NCBI RefSeq assembly: GCF_025143825.1
Contig: NZ_CP083560.1
Location: 992,001 to 1,056,000 of the forward strand
Length of the DNA: 64,000 bases
Direction: 5' to 3'
From: Sulfitobacter sp. S223
Lineage (GTDB): Bacteria; Pseudomonadota; Alphaproteobacteria; Rhodobacterales; Rhodobacteraceae
The notes under the pieces are model-generated. The model did not search any database, was not told the DNA's origin, and saw nothing but the letters and a program-made list of their open reading frames with translations. The translations under genes and the position numbers were made by a program. Shown piece after piece: positions 34,618 through 45,900 of the stretch (within the stretch, counting starts at the first letter, position 1; the number at the start of each line of letters is the position of its first letter).

Positions 34618-35466
34618 CTACGTTTCTGTTTGATTGCGGCGGAACAGCTTTGCGTAGGCCTTGGGGCGGAACGTGTAGCTTAGTTGAGACCAGAGCGTAG
34701 GGCTCATTTCATCTGTGACCACGCCCAGTGGGCCGTCACATGGACCGGGTACATAATGGGTGCCGAATGCCCAGTCCCACAGACCAAAGATCGTTGCGAA
34801 GTTGCGTCCATAGGCGATCTCGTCCGCTGAGTGGTGCCAGCGGTGCATGGCTGGCGAGACGAAAAGGATGTTCCACTTGCCGTAGGTCCAAGGCAAATCA
34901 GCGTGAATGAAGAAACCATAGTAGTGGCGTACGAGCGAGTTGGCGACAACTGCGTAGGGCGGCAAGCCAAGGAGCAGAAGCGCGCTGGAATCGATAGCAA
35001 AGGTCGTAAAACGGTTGATGGGGTGGAAACGCTCCAGCGACAGCCAAGTCATCTCTGTATCAGAATGATGCACCGCATGTGACGGCCACAGAAAAGAATT
35101 ATGTTCGAACCGGTGCCGCCAATATCCAACAAAATCACCTACTACGATGGCGATAACAACGACGGCCACAACGGGCCAGCCGCTCCAGTCCTCCGGGGAA
35201 TACAAAACCAGCCCGGTAGAGTGCCAGAAGTCTGAGAGGAATGTTGCGGCAAACACAATGAGCGGTACGGTAAAAACAAGGTTAAACACCATGATTTGGA
35301 TGTTTAGACCAGTCTCTGGAAGAGCGCGGCGAATGTCTCGGAACAGGGCTTTGCGCTTTACCAAGTAGCCCAAGCACAGGAAGAAAATGGCTGGGGTCAG
35401 AATTCCCAAGCCCGCAGTGAGCACCGCATCCCAAGATTTAGTCAGAAATAATGTCAGCCAGTCCAT
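34618..35466 (-). CDS. Fatty acid hydroxylase/sterol desaturase family membrane protein
   Basis: A 282-aa integral membrane di-iron oxygenase. The histidine clusters that bind iron are all visible: HRFEH (118-122), HAVHH (130-134) and a later HRWHH in SPAMHRWHHSADE. At least four hydrophobic helices surround them. Family members hydroxylate or desaturate lipids, carotenoids or sterol-like compounds. The C-terminus (SYTFRPKAYAKLF) is typical of the bacterial branch found in marine alphaproteobacteria. It is the last ordinary gene before a 1.5-kb gene-free gap. Confidence 0.9.
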   Translation of the reverse strand: MDWLTLFLTKSWDAVLTAGLGILTPAIFFLCLGYLVKRKALFRDIRRALPETGLNIQIMVFNLVFTVPLIVFAATFLSDFWHSTGLVLYSPEDWSGWPVVAVVVIAIVVGDFVGYWRHRFEHNSFLWPSHAVHHSDTEMTWLSLERFHPINRFTTFAIDSSALLLLGLPPYAVVANSLVRHYYGFFIHADLPWTYGKWNILFVSPAMHRWHHSADEIAYGRNFATIFGLWDWAFGTHYVPGPCDGPLGVVTDEMSPTLWSQLSYTFRPKAYAKLFRRNQTET

Positions 35467-36984
35467 CGTTGCTACCTATCATTTTCATTTACCCTTAGGG
35501 CTGTTTGCAATCTAAATACGACATAATTCTGGTCGTGCGCGGAAATAATTGCGGCGATGGAAACAATGTGGCCTGCGCGCATGTGCGTGAAATTTTTCAA
35601 TGACGTAGCGAAACCGAGAATAAGGAATGGTTGTCCCGCTTCCAGCGCGAGCGCCTCGAGAGGTTCATGCTACTGGGAAACGGACCGGTTATGCTCTTGG
35701 GCGCTTTCGCCCAGTCGCAAACCTCCAATTGAGACTCATAGCTTGAGTTGCAGCAGTGCTTTTTGCCCCAAAGTTTCAACCGAGGGCAAACATCCATCGC
35801 TCCCGTAATCTGCTTTTCTGGTTTACCTCAGACACAACCAATAGCTTGCGTGGCATGATGACTTAATCTGGTCAGCACATCTTGAGGGGACCCGTCAGGG
35901 CCGCCGGATATTCAGGGTTTACTGGGCACCGGATCGGCGACTTTCCGGATGCGGCCATCGCCATTCTCACAGGTTAGAATTCAGCGGTGAGTGTGCACCA
36001 TACCAAGCAGCTAGAGCAAAAGATGCCGACGATTGAGGCGCAGCAAAAGCGACAGTACAAAATGAAATGTCTAAACTTTCAAATCGGCAGAACTAGACGA
36101 TCCGTTGAGTCATTGAAAAATATGTGGGCGAGTAGGGAGGCGAACTCCTGTATGTATTGAAATCATTGAATAAAATGCAAAAAATAATGCGGTTGGCGAG
36201 CGCTTAATTTCAAAGGCTTGGAAGTGCTGATGTTAATGAAACAGGTGCAAATCGCACTATTCAGTCTACTAAAGGCTGGCACGATCTGTCCCCTTGCCGA
36301 CTATTTGAACTAACTTTTAAGATCGGCGTAAACTGAAATCACGCTCCAGAAACCTCCGAGTATTCCAGTCGTTTTTGGGAGGCGATGCGGTGGTGCTGTT
36401 TGGGCCCGATTGTTGTCCTCGGCTGCTATCTCTTGCCTTGTACGATCTTGACGATGCGCCTCAAGCGCCGCTGCGAATTTAAACCTGTCTGAAAAACTGC
36501 CTCTTTGCTTTACTTCTGTCTCCTGTCGTCATCGTGGATAAACCCTAACACGCTGTCCGGTTTTGCCAGATCACGGCACATTACTGCACCGCAACGACGA
36601 GATCGATAGTGTCTGGCAATGGTCGCCTCAAGGCCGGTTCCGAGGCCGTAAAAAAGATCACACAGCAGCCGGCCTCCTGGAACAGGGCGTAGCTAGCGGA
36701 TCAATCCTTGGTCGAAATTATCGATCTGGAATTTTGCAATTTTCAATTGAAAATCTAACGATTGCTCGGTTTTTCTTGACTTAAGGTAAGTTTCGTGAGG
36801 TCTATTGATCTGTAATAATTACGGGTGTGGTCTGCCTGCCACTTTATTCGAACCGCACCTGCTGCCTCGATTTTTATCAGTATAGTTCGGCATGTTTTTC
36901 GCTGAATGCGCTTTTTTGATTATACTGCCTTCAACCGTCAGCCTGAGACGTGGTTGAAGCTTCGCACATATTGGATACTTCTGC
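35467..36984. other. 1.5-kb gap without a supportable gene, upstream of the giant gene
   Basis: This stretch is clearly more AT-rich than its surroundings, and stop codons are frequent in all six frames. The longest frames (about 60-85 codons, e.g. 35557-35808, 36563-36784 and a minus frame at 35597-35797) have no motif I recognise and no good ribosome binding sites. Some pieces could be decayed coding DNA. The last 250 bp are the most AT-rich and should hold the giant gene's promoter; a TTGACT at 36776-36781 is the best -35 candidate but has no convincing -10 at the right spacing. No tRNA, inverted-repeat ends or hairpin terminator seen. Confidence 0.5.
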
Positions 36985-39900
36985 ATGAAAGATTTTATTT
37001 TTGGTGAGCAGCTCTCGGGTAGTGCGAACGAACCTGCTGGTAAAAAGAAATCAAGCTTTCTGAGGGCCGTTTCCCCTCGTGCCATCCTTTCAAAACCGCG
37101 CAAGGGGCCGCGGGCGGCGAAGATGGACGTGGAAATGCTGGAGCCGCGGATATTGCTGTCAGCTGATCCGATCGTCTCGATGGCGGGGTTTGCGCAGATT
37201 GCTCTAGATATCGATGGCGGCAACCTTGAGATCGAAAAGATCAGAGCTGACATGTCCACCGTGACAGAAACGCATACGCTTGCTGATGTCAGCACGATCA
37301 CGATTGATGGTACAGCTGGGAATGATGAGCTCATTCTGGGTGATTTCATCTTTCCTCCAGTTACTTTCAATGGCGGCGATGGGATTGATACGGTTATCAA
37401 TTCTGGTACAGGCGTCCTGAATACCTGGATCATCGACGGAGCAACTGCAGCGCTTGATGGTGAAGTCAGCTTGCGTGATGTTGAGAGCTTTCAGGCCAGC
37501 GCAGGCGATCTGGTCGAGTTGGGCAGCGGTGTCACCTCGCTTGGTGGATTGGCTGCTGGGACGGCGAACAACATAGCTTCGATTAGCGGCCCTGATCTGG
37601 CGCTAACGCTGGCGCAGATCACTGATGCGGTTGGTGACGGTTTTGATACCTTTGCCGATGTGCTCGCAGGGCTGTCCGGTGCTGCCGAATTTGCGCAGTC
37701 TTTACCTTTTATCGGGGGAAGCACACTGATTGGACAGGCCGGTGTCACCCTTGGGCAGGCCATTGATTTCTACGAGATGATTGACGCGACACGTGCGGAA
37801 ATTATCGCCGCCCTTCCGACCGGTGACAGCAGTGCTGCGGTTTTTGAGTCGGCGCTGAACGCAGTTAATTTTGCAGCAGGTGAGGTCGGGCCGTCGGTAA
37901 AGAGTCCGCTGAAGCTGACAGAACAAATTTCTGCCGGTCAATTCAGTGTTGATGTTGCGCTTACGTTGACAGACGGCACGGTCATTAACGAGGCTCTGGT
38001 CGTCGATGTCCTGCCGACAATTCTGACGCCTTCTCCTGCGGTAACAGCCGCTTCGGCCCTTGAGCAGATCGTGAATGGTATTGCCGCTGAGCTGGCGACG
38101 AACGCCACCCTTGCGGAGCTTGGGGATCGGATTTTTGTCAGCGAGATCGATGACAGGATCGCATTCCAGATCAAAGCGGATGACGTGCAATCCTTGAGCG
38201 TCACAACAGGCACGTTTGATGCCGTTGCCTCGGCGCTTGGCTTTAGCGCCACGCCAGAGCAAATTCTGCGCGACGCGATTGAGCAACGTCTGGTCGGGCT
38301 TGGTGCGTTGAACCTTGATCTGTCCGAGGTGTCTTTTGGTCTCACGGGGACCAATGAAGTTATTTTTGATTTCGAGCTGTCAGGGGCGCGGCAAACAGGA
38401 CTGGCGATTGATCTCGGCGCGAAAGCCGATGCAGTCGGGCTTGAGCTGGACGCGCAGGCCGAAGCGCGTCTGGGCGTCGGTGCCGTCGTAAATGCCTCAC
38501 TGACGGTTGGCGTCTCGGGTGTTAGCGGTGAAATCAATAGCTTGGGCGCGGGATTTGTGGCTGATCTGGACCTCGATACCCGAGCGCAGGTTGGCGTTCT
38601 GGAAGGGGTCATCACCGGGAGTCTGGATGCGGCCGCAGGCGTGAACGCGACCGGTGCCGCTTCCTTTACAGGGGTCACAGGTGGCTCGAGCCTAGCCGCT
38701 GCGCTCACGTTGTCGACGACCGGTGCCAGCTACAACTTTAACTCTGATGTGTTCTCTTTGGGTGGGAATGCGAACCTTGATGGCAGCTTAACGCTCGCTG
38801 CGGGTGGTGGCTTGGCCAGCTTGGGGCAGATGACCCTTGAGTTCTCGAAGACAGATTTGTTCGACGGCGAAGGTGCAGAGGTCACTCTGGGCGGCAATGT
38901 TGCGGACTTCCTTGATTTCAATGATTTTTCTGCTGATGATCTGATTTCGATGTTGGCTGATTTCATCGTCTGGATGGAAGACGCGACCGATAGCTCTTTG
39001 TTGTCCGACATTAATCTTCCCTTTGTCTCCGGAGGTTTAGATGACATCGCTGATCTGGGCGGCATGCTGTCCGATCTCATCTTGTACGATCGTGGCGCGG
39101 ATGGCGTCAAAGATGCATCGGACAAGCTGGTCACCGATCTGAATGATGCTTTGGGGCAGGCAGGTCTGGCCGAATTCATCGAATTCCGCGGTGTCGGAAC
39201 AGCACTTGAGCTAAAAGTCGTCGATACGACTGTGGCCTCTGTCCAGTTCGACAATACGCTGGGCGGTCTTGTCGATACGGCGCTGATCACTGCCGGAGCC
39301 GGCGGCTCTTGGACTGTGGCCGATCTAAGCGGCCAGCTTGGTGCGGCTTTGGCTGCAAGCGTGACTGTGAATTTCAATACGACCCGCGCAAGCCTGCAAC
39401 GTGACATGGAAGTGACCCTTGAGGCGCTGCAGAACAACATTGGCCTAGGCGACGATACGGCAGGTTTGCTGAACCGCTTTAACGGCGCGAATTTCAGCTC
39501 TGCGCAGGGCTTCTTTGATATTCTCGAGGATCGCGGCATCCTGCCGGGCGGCTTTAGTTATGACACCACAGAGGACCAGCTCATATTTGATCTGGCCCTG
39601 TCGAGCAGCCTGTTTGCGACAGAGCTTGAAACCGACTTTGATCTCAATCTGGGCGAGCTGGCAAGCGTCAGCAGCGACAGCCGCATTGTCCTGACAGGGC
39701 AGGGCGATTTGCAGATTGGTTTCGGGATTGACCTGACCACTGATTTCACGCCGGGCCCGGTCACGATCGACCCAGTCACGGGTGACCCGATCCCGGGCGT
39801 CCCTGCGGGGAGCGTGCCCTCTGACACGGGCGATATGGATCCGCAGACCTTGTTGAGCGCGCTGAAAGTGCAGCCGAAATCTGAAGAGGCGGTCACGGGA

Positions 39901-42900
39901 ACAAGAGTGCCTACAGGCATTGCGACACTGAACTTTACGGTTATGAACACCACAGCCGGTACAAGCACGCAAGTGCAGTTGGCCAATCAGGATCTTCAAG
40001 TGAGCGCCGCAACTATTGCGGGTTTGATCAACGCCGATCTGTCTGCCGGTGCGACCGGTATCACGGCGGCGGTGGATGGCACCGGCACACTCGTGTTCTC
40101 TGCGGGCGCAGGTGTTGGCATTCAATTGAACGTCGGAGATAGCGATCCTGCGATTGCGGTTTTGGGCATCAATGATGGGCAAGCTGGTACAGAAACTCTC
40201 AAAGCGGCGCGCACGGTTGCCAAGGGCGTCGGTGTGTTTGCCAATGATGTGACTCTGACGCTGAATATCGACGGTACGGCCTATGATGTGGTGGTCCCTG
40301 CCAGTTCAACGTTGTCTGTTGATGGCGGCAGCACTCAGGCTTTGAACCGTAATATTATTGATCTGGTCGCCGATTTGAACACGGCCATCTCCGAGGCGCG
40401 CGGGCCTGATTGGACAGCATTGAATGGCACCACGTCGGACCTGTCCGAAGTAATCGAGGCCGATTATCAGGGCAACCTGCTGGTGCTGACGGTGAAATCC
40501 GGCAACCCGTTGGGTGCGAATGATTTTACCGTTGTAAACAGCGTGCCTGAACTGGGCTTTGAAGCGGGTGCATCAAACACCGATGACATATTAATCCGTT
40601 TAGATGATGGCACGGTCTTTACTGTTGATCTGACAAATGCAGTCAATCTGGGCAATGTGCTCGCCGCGATCGAGGCCGCCGATAGCGCGGGCAACCTGCA
40701 GGCGATTGTCACCCCGGATGACGAACTGACGGCAGAGGACGAATCCGGCAAAAGCATTCAGATCAGCTATAACAATGGAGGCGTTCTGCTCCGTTCGGTC
40801 GAGGCGACAAATGGCTCAACCGCAGCATCCGATCTGGGGATCGTTGGAACAGATACGGCCGTAACTATCGCGGGTTCAACCCCTGAGACGCCGGATGGGG
40901 TGATCACGGGTACCGACATTGGTGGCGTGCAACTGGCGGACCGTCTGTTCCTGCGCAGTGACGACCTGTCCGATGTGGGCAGCTTTACCTTTGAGGCCGA
41001 AGCAGGACGGTTGATCAGCGATCTTGCGGTATATGGCGCTGGTAATGTAGTGTACTCCGAAACCTTTGATTTGACAGAGTATATCGGAACCAGCATCCGC
41101 CTGACAGGTGTCGGTAACCTGACAGCAGGCACCTATACCATAGACAGCAGTGTTGGTATTGATGCGACAGGCAACGGAGATACCGATTTCGTCGGTGTGC
41201 GGTTGAACGCTATCGTGGGCGACGCAGGGCAGGGCGGCGGGCAAGGCGTGCTTGAGACCGGCGTTGAGGCCGAGGCAAGCCTTGGGTTCATCGGTGTCAA
41301 CCTGACAGGTACAGCGAATTTTGCAGCGACCGCCACATTTGGGTTCAACACATCAGTGGGCGCGCCTGCCGGTGATGACATTCTGACGCTTGGTGAGATC
41401 ATCGAGACATTCGGCAATGGCGACAGCCCGCTGGACCTTTTGGCCTTGCCCCAAATCACTTTTGCCAAGGGGACAGGCGGCGATCCGGACGCGACCAGCT
41501 ATGGTGGCGCTGATCTTGAACTGTCGTTGCAAGGTGGTTCCGCCGGATTTGACGCATTGTCGAGCGCGATTTTGGGCGGGAATACCTCCGTCAGCTTTGG
41601 CGTCGACGTTCTGGCCATTGGCGACCCGTTTCTGGGGATGCGATTTGATACATATGGCGGCCTGAACGTTACAGGGCCTGACAGCTTTAGTGTCGGGCAG
41701 GACCTAAGCGATGTCCTCGCTGTTGGTGCTGACCTGCGGTTCACGAACGCGGATGGCACGATCTTCGATGCAACAATCGCGACGCTTTCCAACGGGCCCA
41801 CAACCACGGTCACGCTTGAAAACCTGCGCGAGATCAGCCCCGGTGCGCCTGTCACCACCTTGCAAACAGCGGTCATTGAGAACGTGGTGCTGCGCCCCTC
41901 TGTCTCTGTCGATCTGCCTGATGTATCGGCCATACTGGGCGACGGGATCAGTAACTTCGGCCTGAATGAAATTCTTGACGCGCTGATCCTTGTCGCAGAT
42001 TTCCTTGCCGATTTCGAAAGCTTCGAGTTCCTTGATCAAGACATTCCTGTCCTTGATCAATCCATCCGCGATGTCTTGGCCATGGCCGATGATCTGCGCG
42101 ATTATATCAATGCGCTGCGCGATGATCCTGCAGGATCGTTGCAATTCCTCGAAGACGCGTTGAATGACGCGATTGGTCTGTCCTCGGCGACATTGAGCGA
42201 AGCGTTTGAGCTTGCTACCGGAACTACGAATAACGCGCTTGAAGCCTTCAGCATCGGCTTTGAAGACAACGGCGATCAGGAAATGCTGACCTTCAGCCTT
42301 AATCTGGGCACCGCCTTTAGCGAAACCATGAATGTGGGTTTTGCCGATCTTGGCTTTGGCGACATTTTTGACGATCTGGGCATCGGTGGGATCGTTGATT
42401 TCTCCGGCTCGGCGGGTCTGAGGGCAGAGGGCGGTGTCTTTATGACGCTGGCCTTCGGCATTGACCTTGATACCATTCTTGATCCGTCCTCTTCGGTGGC
42501 GGATTCCGTCTATTTGCTGGATGAAACAGCGCTTGAAGCGACACTGAGTGTCGGCGGTGAAGACCTTGCCTTTAACGCCTCGCTGGGGCCGCTTGCCTTG
42601 GCGATCCAGAACAGTGACACCGAGACGGCGCGCGTGGAGATCAATGCTGGTGCTGCGGTTTCATGGGCAGATGCCGGACTGGAGGCCATCGCGCTGGCGG
42701 ACATCCAGCTGGGCAGTGTTTTCGACATTGGTGGTAACCAGAACGGCGCATATGGCACCGTCGAAGGTGTACTGCCACTGTTTTTCCCGAATGATGCCAA
42801 CTATATCGGAGCAATCCGTGTAGGTGACGCCATCACAGAGAATTCCTCAGGCACCGCGCTCACCACTTCGCAGGGCAACCTTGCCAACATTGCATCGCTT

Positions 42901-45900
42901 GTTGTCGCGACAAATGACGCATCGCTGGATGCGGCGATCACCGGCGGCAATGTTGTCATCGATATCAGCGAGCTTGTTTCCTACCTTGAGACTTTCGATT
43001 TCTCGCGCCTGTCGATCTTTGACAACATCCGGCTCGCCGTTGACGGCTTTGACGGGTTCCTCGGGCTGCTGGGCGACAATCTATTTGGCACATTGGCAGA
43101 ATTGAATCTGCCACTTGTTGGGTCATCCTTTGCCGATGCATCTGATTTTATCGGTGATTTCCGTGATAACTTTATCGGTGACTTCCGCAATGCTGTGGAC
43201 GCGATCGAGGATGCAGCTGCTGACTTTACCGATGCCGACCTCAACGTGATCTCAAACCTGTTGTTCGATCTGCTTGGGCCAGATGGCTTGGATTTGTTGC
43301 TTGCGATTGACGGGGCTGACCTGACCGAACAAACGGCGGGCGACTATATCGCGCTGGACGGAGAAGCCCTGCGTCAGGTCTTGTTTGAAGGTGCAGACAT
43401 TAGCGCTGCCGACATATTCTGGGACTTCACCCTCGGGGCAGAGCTGTTACCCGACGATCTCAGCAACATCGACCTTGGGTTTGATATCGGCATTCCCGGT
43501 CTTGGTCTGCGTTCCGAGGCGGAGATGGACCTGAGCATTGATTGGGCGCTCAATCTTGGCTTTGGCCTTTCGACCAAGGAAGGCTTCTACCTTGATGTGG
43601 GTAATGAGATCGACGAAAATGGCGACGAGATCAAGGAACTGCAATTCACCGCAACGGCAACGCCGAGGGGCTCTATCAGCGGCGAGCTGGGCTTTCTGGG
43701 TCTAAACGCCGAGACGTCCTCGGGGCGTGATATTGACGGCGACGGCTTGGACGAGACGACCGAATTGACCGCTGTAGTCTCGCTTGATGTGACCGACGAT
43801 GTTGAAAGCGGTGGGGGCGATGACCGGAACCGCTTGGGTCTCGCTGAATTTGGCGAGATTGGTCTGAATTTCGGGATTGATGTAACCGCGGCGGCCGTTC
43901 TGGACGCGACGCTTGGCATATCGCCGAGCTTGTTGGGCGGTAACAGTGCTTCTGGCTTCCCTTCGATCATGGCTGATTTCGACTTCTTGTGGGAATTTGA
44001 AAATACGTTTGTTTTGATCGGGAGCGGTGAGTCAGACGATCTTGGCGCGTCGCTTGCGGACGGCATGAAATATCTTGCCTTCAACAATGTGCAGTTGGAT
44101 TTGGGTGAATATATCACTGAAGTTCTTGGTCCTATTGTTGAAAAAGTGGCTGAGGTGACAGAGCCATTGCAGCCACTGATTGATGTTCTGACGGCTCCAA
44201 TCCCGCTGATTGATGTGTTCGGCGTGAACCTGACGATGCTGGATATCGCCGCCACTGCGGGCAAGGTCGATCCCGGCATGATCAAGGCGATTGCCGAAGT
44301 GATCACGCTGGTCAACACCGTGGCCGAGCTTGCGGAAAGCAACATCAATCTGGTTATCCCGATTGGTGATTTTGTCATATTCGACAATCTTGATGGCAGC
44401 AGTGAAGGCAGCAATCCGTTTGGTGACGGGTTCTCGGGGAATGATGTCTATCAGCAGCGCAAAGCCAGTGGCACGCTGCAAACCAGTGATGTGAACAGCG
44501 AAATCGATACTGCAGCGGCCAACGGCAACAATGCCGACAAAAAAGGTGCGCGGACCATGAAGGGTCTCTTGCAGGCCAATGGCGCGTTTGCCTTCCCGAT
44601 CCTGTCCGATCCAAGCCAGATATTCGGTCTGCTGATGGGCGATGAGGCCACACTTGTGACCTATGATCTGGCGCCTCTCGTTGCCGATTTCGAAAAGAGC
44701 TTCTTCTTCTCGATCTTTGGCCCGTTGGGGGTCTCGCTGAACCTCGGGATTGAATTTGTCGCTGACTTTGCCTTTGGCTATGACACGACGGGTATTTCAA
44801 GCTTTGTAGACGGTGATTTCCGCAACCCGCTGTTGTTGCTGGACGGACTATATGTGTCTGACCGTGAAAACGCCGATGGCACTGGTGCCGACGTCCCAGA
44901 ATTGACGTTCCTTGGTGGCATTACGGCGGCTGCCGAGTTGAACCTCGGTGTGGCGCGGGCGGGTGTGGCCGGTGGTCTGTTCATCGAAATTCTGTTTGAT
45001 CTGTTTGACCCTGACAACGATGGCAAGGTGCGGATCAACGAATTGGTATCGAACTTCGTGAACCAGACGCGCGCGCCGGATGATGCGGATAAATTACTTG
45101 CGCCGCTTGCGATCTTTGACGTAACGGGCGAGATTTTTGCGCGCTTGTTTGCCTTCCTAAAGATTGATCTATTTTTGTTCGAGATCGACAAAGAATGGGA
45201 TCTGGTTGATCCGTTCACGATTGCCGAATTCGAGATTGATTTCTTCCGCCCTCCAATCGTGGCCTCTGAGGCTGCCAATGGCGATCTGATCATCAACACC
45301 GGTCAATTTGCGCCGCAGCGTTTGCTGGGCAATCCGACGGACTTTGGTGAAACCGTCACGGTGCGCAAGGGTACGGATGCGGGTGCCTTTATCAACGTCG
45401 ATGTCTTTACGACCCCGAATGGCTTTGGTGAAGACAGCCCAACAAGTGGCGCGGCATTTACCTATCAAGTTCGCAAGGGCCAGACGATTGTTATCGATGG
45501 CGGCAACGGCAATGATAACATTACGCTGGAAGGCTGGAATGGGAACGAAGTCCACTTTGACATTCGTGGTGGTGCAGGGAACGACCTGATCCAGTTCACC
45601 AATAATCAAACACCGACTGTGGTGTCGTCCAGATTCAACCTGCTTGACGGTGGCGCAGGCAGCGACACGATCATCGGGTCCAGCGGCAACGATCTTGTGA
45701 TCGGTGGTTCGGGTGATGACGACGTATTTGGCGGTGCGGGCGATGACCTTGTGTTGGGTGATCAGGCCAATCTGCTAGAGACCGTGGTGTCTTCCAAAGC
45801 GACAGCGACGGACGGGCGAGATACTGTTTCTGGCGGCGAAGGTGACGATATTGTCATCGGAGCGGGCAATAGCGATACACTTGACGGCGGGTCCGGCAAC

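Noticed and set aside
35467-36984. Insertion sequence or small genes in the gap
   Set aside because: No terminal inverted repeats, target duplication or transposase motif could be seen, and frames are short and unrecognisable.
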